The position numbers and the translations under genes are program-made. The notes under the pieces are model-generated. The model saw only the letters and a list, made by a program, of their open reading frames with translations. It was not told the DNA's origin and did no database searches. A stretch of DNA of 54,790 bases from an uncultured Chromatiaceae bacterium (GTDB lineage: Bacteria; Pseudomonadota; Gammaproteobacteria; DRLM01): positions 64,230-119,019 of the forward strand of contig CALZJG010000026.1 in the NCBI GenBank assembly GCA_945787555.1, given 5' to 3'. Positions 9,587 to 21,271 of the stretch are shown piece after piece (the stretch's first letter is position 1; the number at the start of each line of letters is the position of its first letter).

Positions 9587-11038
9587 ATGCAATACAAGGT
9601 CGTCCAGCGCATACTCGGTATCCTGCTCATGGTGTTCAGCATCACCATGTTGCCACCCATCGTGGTGTCATGGTGGTATGACGATGGTGCGTGGCTGCCT
9701 TTCGTGCTCGGGTTTCTCATCATCCTCGGTGCAGGCTTTCTGTTCTGGGCGCCGGTGCGCCAACATCGTCGTGAATTGCGTATTCGCGATGGCTTCGTGG
9801 TCGTGGTGATGTTCTGGACGGTGTTGGGTCTCTCCGGTGCCGTCCCTCTGATGCTCGCGGATAGCCCCAACATGGACTATACCTCCGCCGTGTTTGAGTC
9901 CCTGTCGGGCCTCACCACCACCGGCGCCACGGTGTTGGTGGGCATCGACGATCTTCCCCAGGCCATCTTGTTTTACCGTCAGCAACTGCAATGGTTGGGC
10001 GGCATGGGCATTATCGTGTTGGCGGTCGCCATCCTGCCCATGCTGGGTGTCGGCGGCATGTCGCTGTATCGCGCTGAGACACCGGGGCCGATGAAGGATA
10101 CCAAGCTCACACCACGTATCACAGAAACCGCCAAGGCCTTGTGGTACATCTATCTCGCCCTTACCATCGCTTGCGCGTTAGGTTATTGGGCGGCAGGCAT
10201 GAGTGGTTTCGATGCCATTGCCCATGCATTTTCCACCGTCGCTATCGGTGGCTTTTCCACTCACGATCTCAGTATGGGCTATTTTAGTAGCGCGCTCATC
10301 GAAGCGGTGGCGGTGGTGTTTATGTTGCTCGCCGGGGTGAATTTTTCCCTGCACTTCATTGCCTGGCGTTCCTTGAGTCTCAAACCCTATCTGCACGACG
10401 CCGAATTGAAGTTTTACATAATGATGCTGGCTCTAGTGGCGTCCGTTACCACCGGTTATCTCTACGGAACCGGCACCTTCACCAATGCCGGCAGCGCCGT
10501 GCACCACGGTATATTCCAGGCGGTCTCTATAGGTACCACTACCGGCTTCACTACCGCTGAATATCACAATTGGCCGGGCTTCTTGCCGGTGCTGCTGTTG
10601 TTTACCAGCTTCATAGGTGCCTGTGCTTTTTCCACCGGCGGCGGAATGAAAGTGATTCGTTTTCTGTTGTTGGTTAAGCAAGGGGTGCGCGAGGTCAAGC
10701 GCCTGGTGCATCCGCAGGCACAGTTCGTTATCAAGGTCGGTGGCAAGGCGCTATCAGATAAAGTGGTGGAGGCGGTATGGGGGTTCTTTTCTGTGTATGT
10801 GGCGGTGTTTGTCATCATGATGCTGATGCTGATGTTCACCGGCCTCAACCAAATCACCGCCTTCTCCGCCGTGGCGGCTTGTCTCAATAACCTCGGCCCC
10901 GGTTTGGGCGACGTTGGCTCCAATTATTCCACTATCAACGACGCCGCAAAATGGATACTGTGTCTGGCCATGATCATGGGCAGGCTAGAAATTTTCACTT
11001 TATTGGTATTGTTCACCCCGGCGTTCTGGCGCCGTTGA
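9587..11038 (+). CDS. trkH: Trk potassium channel subunit TrkH
   Basis: The 483-residue inner-membrane pore protein of the Trk K+ system. Four pore-loop segments are visible: SLSGLTTTGATVL, FSTVAIGGFSTHD, SIGTTTGFTTAEY and CLNNLGPGLGDVG. Hydrophobic helices flank each one, in agreement with the four-repeat M1-P-M2 fold. The C-terminal MGRLEIFTLLVLF pattern is typical. It is cotranscribed with trkA (5 bp gap) and followed 18 bp later by a methyltransferase gene. Confidence 0.97.
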   Translation: MQYKVVQRILGILLMVFSITMLPPIVVSWWYDDGAWLPFVLGFLIILGAGFLFWAPVRQHRRELRIRDGFVVVVMFWTVLGLSGAVPLMLADSPNMDYTSAVFESLSGLTTTGATVLVGIDDLPQAILFYRQQLQWLGGMGIIVLAVAILPMLGVGGMSLYRAETPGPMKDTKLTPRITETAKALWYIYLALTIACALGYWAAGMSGFDAIAHAFSTVAIGGFSTHDLSMGYFSSALIEAVAVVFMLLAGVNFSLHFIAWRSLSLKPYLHDAELKFYIMMLALVASVTTGYLYGTGTFTNAGSAVHHGIFQAVSIGTTTGFTTAEYHNWPGFLPVLLLFTSFIGACAFSTGGGMKVIRFLLLVKQGVREVKRLVHPQAQFVIKVGGKALSDKVVEAVWGFFSVYVAVFVIMMLMLMFTGLNQITAFSAVAACLNNLGPGLGDVGSNYSTINDAAKWILCLAMIMGRLEIFTLLVLFTPAFWRR

Positions 11039-11056
11039 TACGAGAGGTAGTCAAGC

Positions 11057-11671
11057 ATGTCCGACGATATTGCCCGCGAAAAGTGGGACAGCCATTACAG
11101 CGCCGCTGATTTGCCCGAGGCGGCCACGGTGCTACGTGATAACGCTCATCTGTTGCCCAAGCAGGGTACGGCCTTGGATATTGCCTGCGGTCTGGGCGCG
11201 AACAGCATTGTGCTCGCCGAACATGGCCTGGAAACGCATGCTTGGGACATTTCCCCGGTTGCCGTCGAGCGCCTGCGCGCTTATGCCGTCGAACGCGGCT
11301 TGCCCATCATCGCCGCGGCCAAGGACGTGCAGTACGAAGCGCTGCCGCCGGCGCAGTTTGATGTCATCGTCGTCGCGCACTTTCTCGATCGTCGCATCAC
11401 GCCGGCGTTGCTTGCCGCGCTCAAAGTCGGCGGCCTGTTGTTCTATCAGACGTTCACCCGTACCGCTGTCAGCGACGCCGGCCCGCACAACGAAGAATGG
11501 CGTCTTGCCGATGGTGAGCTGTTATCGATGTTCGCACCGTTGCGACCGCTCGTTTATCGCGAGGAAGGCCGTGTCGGTGACGTGACGCGAGGCTTTCGCG
11601 ACAAAGCGCTGCTGGTTGCTGTGAAGGAGTCCGATCGTTCCGGCGACTGCCTCAAAGCAGGCCATGACTGA
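11057..11671 (+). CDS. Class I SAM-dependent methyltransferase (TehB-like)
   Basis: A 204-residue cytoplasmic protein with motif I LDIACGLGANSIVLAE (residues about 40-55) and the acidic ribose-binding position in HAWDISPVAVERL. Motif IV/V is AQFDVIVVAHFLDRR and the post-I strand is VGGLLFYQTF. The size and the DGELL segment late in the protein resemble the TehB/tellurite-resistance and thiopurine-methyltransferase-like group. The substrate cannot be told from the sequence. A ribosome site (AGAGGTAG) precedes the ATG and the gap to trkH is 18 bp, so it probably belongs to the same transcript. Confidence 0.85.
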   Translation: MSDDIAREKWDSHYSAADLPEAATVLRDNAHLLPKQGTALDIACGLGANSIVLAEHGLETHAWDISPVAVERLRAYAVERGLPIIAAAKDVQYEALPPAQFDVIVVAHFLDRRITPALLAALKVGGLLFYQTFTRTAVSDAGPHNEEWRLADGELLSMFAPLRPLVYREEGRVGDVTRGFRDKALLVAVKESDRSGDCLKAGHD

Positions 11672-12372
11672 AGGATCGACGATGAGTCGAGCGCGCGCAG
11701 AGGCGAGTTCGCTTTGCTTGGTCTACCTTTGCGCTAGGGACCAATGAGCTTGATGATCTAAATTCTTTCCGAAGTGGGCGCCTAGAATTACACGCAGCGT
11801 TGTGCCGCTAGCCACCGTAAGAACGGCCAGGATGAGTACGGGACGGCCGAGGTTTTCAGAGTCATGCCCTTGGCGGCGCTGGCTCGTTTTCCCATGCCGG
11901 GAGACCGTTGATGATCCCAGTCGGGGCCGCCTTACTGAATCAAAACCTGCCGCTGTTGCGTCGCGGCTCGTTGCCTGAACGAGAGGCGCTCGACGTGATG
12001 ACTTTGTCGCCCCACTGCTGCGTGCTTCGATGTGGTGGCAGGAATATTGCTTCCGTCACGATCCCGGTCGTCGTCCGCCTTGCCCGCCGTTGCGTGTGAG
12101 GGCGCCGCCTAAGGGCTTTCCTTTAGCCAGCAACTAGCCCAACTCGGGTCATGGCGACCCAGCGCCGAATGGCTGACCAGTGATGTCTGCAAAGCCCGGA
12201 ATCCGCGGGCCGAGCACCTTGTCGACGGTGGCCTAGACGCCGTTCGGCTGCTGTGAGCGGTAGTCATGAGGCGGAATCTGAGCTAGGCGCGAGACTGAGC
12301 CGGCGTCTTCGCCGTCCGCGCCCAGTCGTAATCCGCGAGTTCGAGTCAATCAGCGCGTCATCGCCATAGGGT
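11672..12372. other. 701 bp without an intact gene; possible decayed coding sequence
   Basis: All frames are interrupted often. Short stretches have protein-like composition in the + direction, for example EYGTAEVFRVMPLAALARF near 11833-11890 and DDFVAPLLRASMWWQEYC near 11998-12052, in different frames with stops between. I could not assign them to a family. No terminator, tRNA or clear promoter was seen. The simplest reading is a degraded gene between two well-kept blocks. Confidence 0.4.
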
Positions 12373-13836
12373 CTACTTCGCCATGACGATCAATACGGAG
12401 GCTTGTATGGTTCCAGCCAGACTTTCCAAGTCTCCCGGTTGCGTCGCTGCAACCTTATTGGCTTTGACGCCAGTTGCGGGGAGGGTATTCAGCAGATCGA
12501 TCAGATAGGGCACTTTCACCGCGTAACTGACCGTGCCCATCGGCATGGCATCGCCTGAACCGTTTTGCGAGGCGGTACCTAACATGGAGGTGACGATGCC
12601 GACCACCTCGCCCTGCATGTTTATCAGCGGTCCGCCGCTGTTGCCCGACTGGATGGGGACGCTGATCTGAAAGATGCGTGGATTGTCCATAAAGCCGCGC
12701 TCACCACTGATGATGCCGTTGGACAGCTTGGGCGACTTACCCATGACGTCGATGCGAGGGTAGCCGATGGTGAAGACGCTGCTACCCAAGCGCGCGGTGT
12801 GTTTGGACAGCGGGAGAGCGGGTGGCAGTTTTTCTATGTCTATGACTTTCAGTAGTGCAAGGTCGTTTTCCTCGTCGATAGTATCGACGGCCGCCTCAAT
12901 CTCCTCGCCTTTGATGTCGAGGAGTGTGATGTGATCGCTGCCCGCAACGACGTGAAGATTGGTTACCACGTAGCCTCCCGTCACCGGCCAACCGGTGCCT
13001 ACGGAGAGAGATTGCGTTTCCCAGGAGAGACTGGCACGGTCAGTATCGGTAACGTCCCCGATCTGTGTTATCAGTTTCGCTAAGGCGGGGTGCGTGGGCA
13101 CATGGCGTCGCAGGGACAGATAGGCGTTGCGTGCGTTTTGTTGATTGCCTTTTTGTAGATAAGCTTCCGCCGCCATGCTCAGCCATGTGCCCGCCTCGGT
13201 CAAATCAGGTGGTACGCCCCGACCCATCGCGTAAATGATGCCTAAATTGTATTGCGCATCGGCGTGTTGTTGGGCGGCGGCGCGGCGTAGCCAGTGCAAT
13301 GCTGCTGTGATATCCCGTGTCGCGCCGTCTCCTTCCACGTAAAGCATGCCCAGATTGTACTGGGAGGGGGCTAAGCCTTGTTCCGCCGCTTTTTCATACC
13401 ACAAGGCCGCCATGTTCAGGTCACGCACCACGCCTTGACCCAATGCGTACATCAAACCGAGATTGTGTTGGGCGCCGCCGTGACCTTGGCGCGCCGCGGC
13501 GCGATACCACTGTACGGCTAGGGCGGCGTCGCGCGCCACGCCGCGGCCGTAATCATAGGCGCTACCCAGGCTGAGTTGCGCGCTGGCATTGCCGCGCTCG
13601 GCCAACTGGGACCAAATTTCAACGGCAACGGTGTAGTTCTTGTCTTCGTAGGCATTCCAGGCGTCGGTGAGTGCCTCCTCGGTATTCATGGCGTGGGTGG
13701 TGGTAGCGAGCGCCATCAGGAGTGACAGTGCGAGTGCGCGGACGCTGCGCCCGGGCTTCCTTATCTCAGCCGCTGATATGGGGATCGAGCATCTGCCGCT
13801 GCGGTGCCTGCATGCAGTGGTCGTCGATATACTCAT
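12373..13836 (-). CDS. Sel1-repeat protein fused to a trypsin-like serine protease
   Basis: A 487-residue exported protein. A hydrophobic signal segment (residues about 31-48, ending THA) follows a basic leader. Four Sel1/TPR-like repeats (about 83-225) each carry the LGxxYxxGxGVxxDxxxAxxW pattern. A chymotrypsin-fold, DegP/S1C-like domain (about 275-470) follows, with catalytic H295 (VTNLHVV), D325 (ENDLALL) and S400 (QSGNSGGPL). All three catalytic residues are present, so it should be active in the periplasm. No PDZ domain is visible. The ATG at 13836 has a GAGG site upstream. It is transcribed away from the peptidoglycan-binding lipoprotein at 14106. Confidence 0.9.
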   Translation of the reverse strand: MSISTTTACRHRSGRCSIPISAAEIRKPGRSVRALALSLLMALATTTHAMNTEEALTDAWNAYEDKNYTVAVEIWSQLAERGNASAQLSLGSAYDYGRGVARDAALAVQWYRAAARQGHGGAQHNLGLMYALGQGVVRDLNMAALWYEKAAEQGLAPSQYNLGMLYVEGDGATRDITAALHWLRRAAAQQHADAQYNLGIIYAMGRGVPPDLTEAGTWLSMAAEAYLQKGNQQNARNAYLSLRRHVPTHPALAKLITQIGDVTDTDRASLSWETQSLSVGTGWPVTGGYVVTNLHVVAGSDHITLLDIKGEEIEAAVDTIDEENDLALLKVIDIEKLPPALPLSKHTARLGSSVFTIGYPRIDVMGKSPKLSNGIISGERGFMDNPRIFQISVPIQSGNSGGPLINMQGEVVGIVTSMLGTASQNGSGDAMPMGTVSYAVKVPYLIDLLNTLPATGVKANKVAATQPGDLESLAGTIQASVLIVMAK

Positions 13837-14105
13837 AATGATTCAACCTCGCCTACACATCTATCACTCCAAAGATATGTCGACAGGATTGCCTAGTTGC
13901 TTTACTCTCCGCCGCCATGGGCCTGCAGAAGGCGCACAGGCACTATAACCATAAATATTATAGTAGATATCATCTTTGCAATTATTCACACCTAAAAACG
14001 AAGTAAAGTGCGAATGTTTGCCTATACTTGCGTCGTGCGCCACGAAAGGGCCGAGATGAGTCCGGCGTGGCACCCCCTTCGTAACTAGAACAGAGGAGAT
14101 TAATC

Positions 14106-15281
14106 ATGTGGCATAGGACCGCAGTAACCGCATCATCATTGCTGTTCGTACTCACCTTGAGTGCCTGCAGCACGACTGAAACTAAAACCAGTTCCATTGA
14201 CGCGGACGCGAGGCTGGCCGAAATCCAGCAACGCCAGGCCGACCTGAAAGCACAAGAGTCACAGATTGCCGAGCGGAGCCGCAGCTTGCAGCAAAAGGAA
14301 TCGCAGTTGCAGCAAGAATCGAACCGTTTGCGGCAAGCCGAGGCCGATGCGCGTGCCGCCGCTCAGCGTGCGTCACAACAGCCGGCCAGTATGCAAACCG
14401 CTTCCAGCGAACAGATACTGCCGCCGGCCAAGCCGGGTCAGTGTTATGCGCGTGTATTCGCGCCGCCGCAGTATGATCGGGTGACCGAGAAAGTGTTGCG
14501 TCGCAGTGCCTCCGAGCGTATCGAAGTGATCCCGGCCAAGTTTCAAACCGTCACCGAAAAAGTGCTGGTGCAGCCCGAATCCGAGCGTCTCGAAGTCATC
14601 CCCGCCACTTATAAATGGGTTGAGGAGCAAGTCCTGGTGAAGCCGGCTACGCAGCGCATCCAGGAGGTTCCGCCTGTCTATGAGACCGTGACCGAAAAAG
14701 TGTTGGTGAAACCGGCACATACGACCTGGAAGAAAGGCACCGGCCCGATTCAGAAAGTGGACGAGGCGACCGGCGAGATCATGTGTTTGGTGGATGTCCC
14801 GGCGGAGTACAAGACGGTCACCAAGCGCGTGCTCAAGACGCCGGCGACCACGCGGGTGACGGACGTGCCCGCGGTGCATAAAACCGTGAAGCAGAAAGTG
14901 ATCGATCGGCCCGCCTCGACCCGCGCGGTGAAAATCCCCGCCAAGTACGAGGCCGTGAAGGTGACCAAGCTGGTGCAGCCCACGCAGGAGAAGCGTATCG
15001 CCATCCCCGAGGAGTTCGAAACCGTCACCAAGCTGGTGATGACCTCCGAAGGCAAGATGGAATGGCGTGAAATCCTCTGTGAGACCAATACCACGCCCAC
15101 GCGCATCAGCGCGCTGCAACAAGCGCTGAAAAAGGCCGGTTACAATCCCGGTCCGATCGACGGCATCGTGGGTGGTCAGACCATCAGCGCGGTCAATGCC
15201 TTCCAAAAAGACAAGGGCTTACCGGTGGATAAGTACCTGAATGTCTCCACCTTGCAGGCCTTGGGAGTCAGCCCGCGCTAA
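14106..15281 (+). CDS. Repeat-rich lipoprotein with C-terminal peptidoglycan-binding domain
   Basis: A 391-residue lipoprotein. The signal peptide ends in the lipobox LSAC (Cys near residue 20). A Gln/Glu-rich coiled coil spans about residues 35-95. About eight degenerate repeats of 22-23 residues (about 118-315) follow the pattern Y-x-x-VTEKVLVxPxSxRxEVIPA. The C-terminus (about 335-391) is a PG_binding_1 domain (LQQALKKAGYNPGPIDGIVG...VNAFQKDKGLPVD). It is expected to sit in the outer membrane and reach the peptidoglycan. A strong AGAGGAG ribosome site lies before the ATG and a hairpin terminator follows the stop. The function of the repeats is unknown to me. Confidence 0.88.
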   Translation: MWHRTAVTASSLLFVLTLSACSTTETKTSSIDADARLAEIQQRQADLKAQESQIAERSRSLQQKESQLQQESNRLRQAEADARAAAQRASQQPASMQTASSEQILPPAKPGQCYARVFAPPQYDRVTEKVLRRSASERIEVIPAKFQTVTEKVLVQPESERLEVIPATYKWVEEQVLVKPATQRIQEVPPVYETVTEKVLVKPAHTTWKKGTGPIQKVDEATGEIMCLVDVPAEYKTVTKRVLKTPATTRVTDVPAVHKTVKQKVIDRPASTRAVKIPAKYEAVKVTKLVQPTQEKRIAIPEEFETVTKLVMTSEGKMEWREILCETNTTPTRISALQQALKKAGYNPGPIDGIVGGQTISAVNAFQKDKGLPVDKYLNVSTLQALGVSPR

Positions 15282-15314
15282 GTCACCAGCCGGGTTAGTA
15301 ACAAGGATGTCGAG

Positions 15315-15343
15315 ATGGGCCCTGCGGGGCCCATCTTTTTTTG
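15315..15343 (+). terminator. Rho-independent terminator after the peptidoglycan-binding lipoprotein
   Basis: GATGGGCCC (15315-15323), loop TGCG, GGGCCCATC (15328-15336), then seven T. This is a perfect 9 bp stem located 33 bp after the stop codon. Confidence 0.93.
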
Positions 15344-15450
15344 TCCCATCAGCGCAGATGTGCCCGATCGGGCCAACTCCCAGACTGTGGCTGTCAGGGG
15401 GACGCCGCTACAAATTCCTATCTCCGAGTTCAATTTGGTCCCGCCCACCC

Positions 15451-16329
15451 TTAATAAACCGTCTGCTCCCCCTCCGGTCGGCTGCGAAAGCGCTTATAGC
15501 CCCATTGGTATTGTTGAGGGCAGCGGCGTATGAGTTTCTCCACCATTTCGTTCATGGCCGTGACGGATTGTTCCAGGGTGCCGGTATTGAGGGTCGCGGG
15601 CGCGGGGATGAAGTGCAGATGGTAGCCGCGCCCCTGCGGTAGGCGCTCGGCGTAACTGAAGATCACGGGCGCGCGCGTCTTCAGCGCCAAGCGCGACAGC
15701 AGTACCATGGTGTTGGCCTGGATGCCGAATAGCGGCGCATACAGGCCGTTGCCGGCGCCGGGTTCTTGATCGGGCAGCATGCCGACCAGCTCGCCGCGAT
15801 GCAGGGTTTGATAGAGCGCGCGCACCCCGCTGGCATCCACCGGCACCAGTTTGGCGCCGAGGCGTTCACGACCGTGACGGATGAGAGCGTCCAAGGCCAC
15901 CATGCGCGGCGGGCGATAGAGGCTGGTCATGGGATAGTGATGGGAGCAGTACAAGCCGATCATCTCCCATGCCCCCAAGTGCGGCACGGCGAGTATGGCG
16001 CCCTGGCCGTGGGCGAGCGCCGCGCGCAGCTGTTCCTCACCGCTGACCTTGCGCACCAAAGACAGCACCCGCTCGTTCGGCCACAACCACAGCGCGCCGG
16101 CCTCGCTCATGGTCTTGCCGCTTTCGATCAGGCTGCGCCGGATGACACGCCGCTGTTCCGCTGCGGAAAGTTCGGGCAGACATAAGGGGACATTGATACG
16201 GCTGATGCGGCGCAGATCATTGGGGATCACTACCAGCCCCCAACCGATCAATGCGCCCAGGGCATGCGCCACAGGCAGCGGCAGGGCGGTGAAGCCGCGC
16301 AAGAGAGTAGTGACGAGTCGGGCGCGCAT
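15451..16329 (-). CDS. LpxL/HtrB-family lysophospholipid acyltransferase
   Basis: A 292-residue membrane-associated acyltransferase that in this family adds a secondary acyl chain to lipid A precursors or related lipids. An N-terminal hydrophobic helix (about residues 12-36) anchors it. The catalytic H-x4-E motif appears as PHLGAWEMIG (about 117-126), where most LpxL proteins have HxGNWE. The YRPPRMVALD block and the MLPDQEPGAG segment are also family features. The substrate (lipid A or ornithine lipid) cannot be decided here. It is preceded at 3 bp by a DUF2007 gene on the same strand. Confidence 0.87.
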   Translation of the reverse strand: MRARLVTTLLRGFTALPLPVAHALGALIGWGLVVIPNDLRRISRINVPLCLPELSAAEQRRVIRRSLIESGKTMSEAGALWLWPNERVLSLVRKVSGEEQLRAALAHGQGAILAVPHLGAWEMIGLYCSHHYPMTSLYRPPRMVALDALIRHGRERLGAKLVPVDASGVRALYQTLHRGELVGMLPDQEPGAGNGLYAPLFGIQANTMVLLSRLALKTRAPVIFSYAERLPQGRGYHLHFIPAPATLNTGTLEQSVTAMNEMVEKLIRRCPQQYQWGYKRFRSRPEGEQTVY

Positions 16330-16332
16330 CGG

Positions 16333-16608
16333 TCAGTCTTGAGGTGAATTCAACGTGTCGGAAAGGTCGCTGTCGAGTATCGCTCGCGCCTGGACGACCT
16401 GGTCGGCCGCCACCTGAAGTTTTATCCAACCCACGGCAATGTTGTATAGCCAGTCGGTCTGGCCCAGATTTTCGTCCGCCAGCCAGCAGGGTATGCCCTC
16501 GGTTTCGAGGCGGCCCTTGGCGATGTGAGCCGCCGGCATATTGTCGAAAGTGGCGACGGTGATCAGTTCCACGGGAGTTCGCCCGCCAAAAGCCGCCAGT
16601 ATAGTCAA
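16333..16608 (-). CDS. DUF2007 domain-containing small protein
   Basis: A 91-residue protein with the DUF2007 core: VATFDNMPAAHIAKGRLE at the start, an ADENLG loop, then a VGWIKLQVAADQVVQARAIL ending. The family is called a putative signal-transducing or ligand-binding fold but its function is not known. A GTG at 16572 could be the true start because residues 1-12 do not match the family. The stop is 3 bp before the acyltransferase start, so the two form an operon. Confidence 0.8.
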   Translation of the reverse strand: MTILAAFGGRTPVELITVATFDNMPAAHIAKGRLETEGIPCWLADENLGQTDWLYNIAVGWIKLQVAADQVVQARAILDSDLSDTLNSPQD

Positions 16609-16669
16609 ATTCGCACCCGATACCAGGCCGAGCGAGGCCGGTGGTCTGACGCCGGCCTGCGGTTTGGTG

Positions 16670-16696
16670 TTGCCCTTAGTGGCAGGGTGTTAGAAT
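16670..16696 (+). promoter_or_regulatory. Candidate extended -10 promoter for metH
   Basis: TTGCCC (16670-16675) and TAGAAT (16691-16696) with TGT directly before the -10 form an extended -10 element; the spacer is short at 15 bp. It lies about 50 bp before metH in the gap divergent from the DUF2007 gene. No SAM or cobalamin riboswitch was recognised in the leader. Confidence 0.35.
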
Positions 16697-16745
16697 GCCC
16701 GGCTCACTCATATGACCGGCCTGGCAGGCCCAGCGGAAGATAGCG

Positions 16746-20416
<3,671 letters not shown>

Positions 20417-20420
<4 letters not shown>

Positions 20421-21271
20421 TCGCTCGCCGCTGAGTCCAGCACGAGTTGGAAATAGGCCAGTAGCGCCGGGCGATAGTCACGGTGATATTTTCCGAATGC
20501 TTCGATATGGCCGCCATGCGGCACTACCCACAGTTGTTTGTCGCCACCGGCGGCGGCGTACAGGCGTTGTGCATGAGCGAGGGGGACGACGGGGTCAGTT
20601 TCGCCGTGGATGATCAGTTTTGGGACTGAGTCCAGGGCATGGGCGTGGCGTAACGGACTGTAGTCATCGTCTATGGTCAGCGCCAGCGGCCATTGGAAGG
20701 CCCAGGTGAGCAGCGATCCCGCCAATTTCTCGCGGGCGATACCGCGATAGCTGGAAAAAGCGCTTTCCACCACCAGGGCGCGTATCCCGCTTTGGTCTTC
20801 GTGCGCGACCGTGGTCCAGGCGATCGCGCCACCTATACTTTGACCGAATACGATGAGTCGGTGTGGGTCTATGTCCGCGCGGGTGCGTAAATAGCGCAAG
20901 GCGGCGGCGCTGTCCAAATGCGCGCCAGTGAGATCGGCCTGGCCGGCGGAGTGCCCGTAGCCGCGGTAATCGAACAAGAAAACGTTATAGTCGGCCTTGG
21001 GCAGCCACATCACTGCGCCGATGTGAGTGCTGATATTCTCGGCATTGCCGTGTAGAAACAACACCGTGCCTAGCGCCGCGTTCTCGGCGGGAAGAAACCA
21101 GCCGTGCAATTTCACCTCGTCGAGGCTGGCGAAGTGCACTTCTTCGTAATTGAGATCGAGGTCGGCGGGAGTGCGCAGCAAAAGTTTCATGGGATAGAAG
21201 AAGGCATTGCTGCACGCGCTGAGCAGCAGCGCGCTGATTAGTAAACAAAGAGTGCGCCCGGCCGCTGCCAT
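20417..21271 (-). CDS. Alpha/beta-hydrolase lipoprotein
   Basis: A 284-residue lipoprotein (lipobox LLSAC near residue 20) with an alpha/beta-hydrolase fold. It shows an oxyanion region [11 protein letters not shown], nucleophile elbow GQSIGG, acid in HGETDPVVP and histidine in PHGGHIEAF. It resembles the BEM46/YfhR-like serine hydrolases; the substrate is unknown. I chose the ATG at 21271 because it begins a clean lipoprotein signal and shares one base with the stop of the DUF4105 gene (TGATG). The frame is open far upstream, but that part overlaps the neighbour. It ends convergently on metH. Confidence 0.87.

Noticed and set aside
14066-14090. Possible sigma-54 promoter (TGGCAC-like) before the repeat-rich lipoprotein
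   Set aside because: The -12 GC is not at the required 10 bp spacing from GG; the sequence there reads GT.
14373-15206. 277-codon minus-strand frame opposite the repeat-rich lipoprotein
   Set aside because: Low-complexity His/Leu/Gly product mirroring the plus-strand repeats; the plus-strand gene has a lipobox, ribosome site and terminator.
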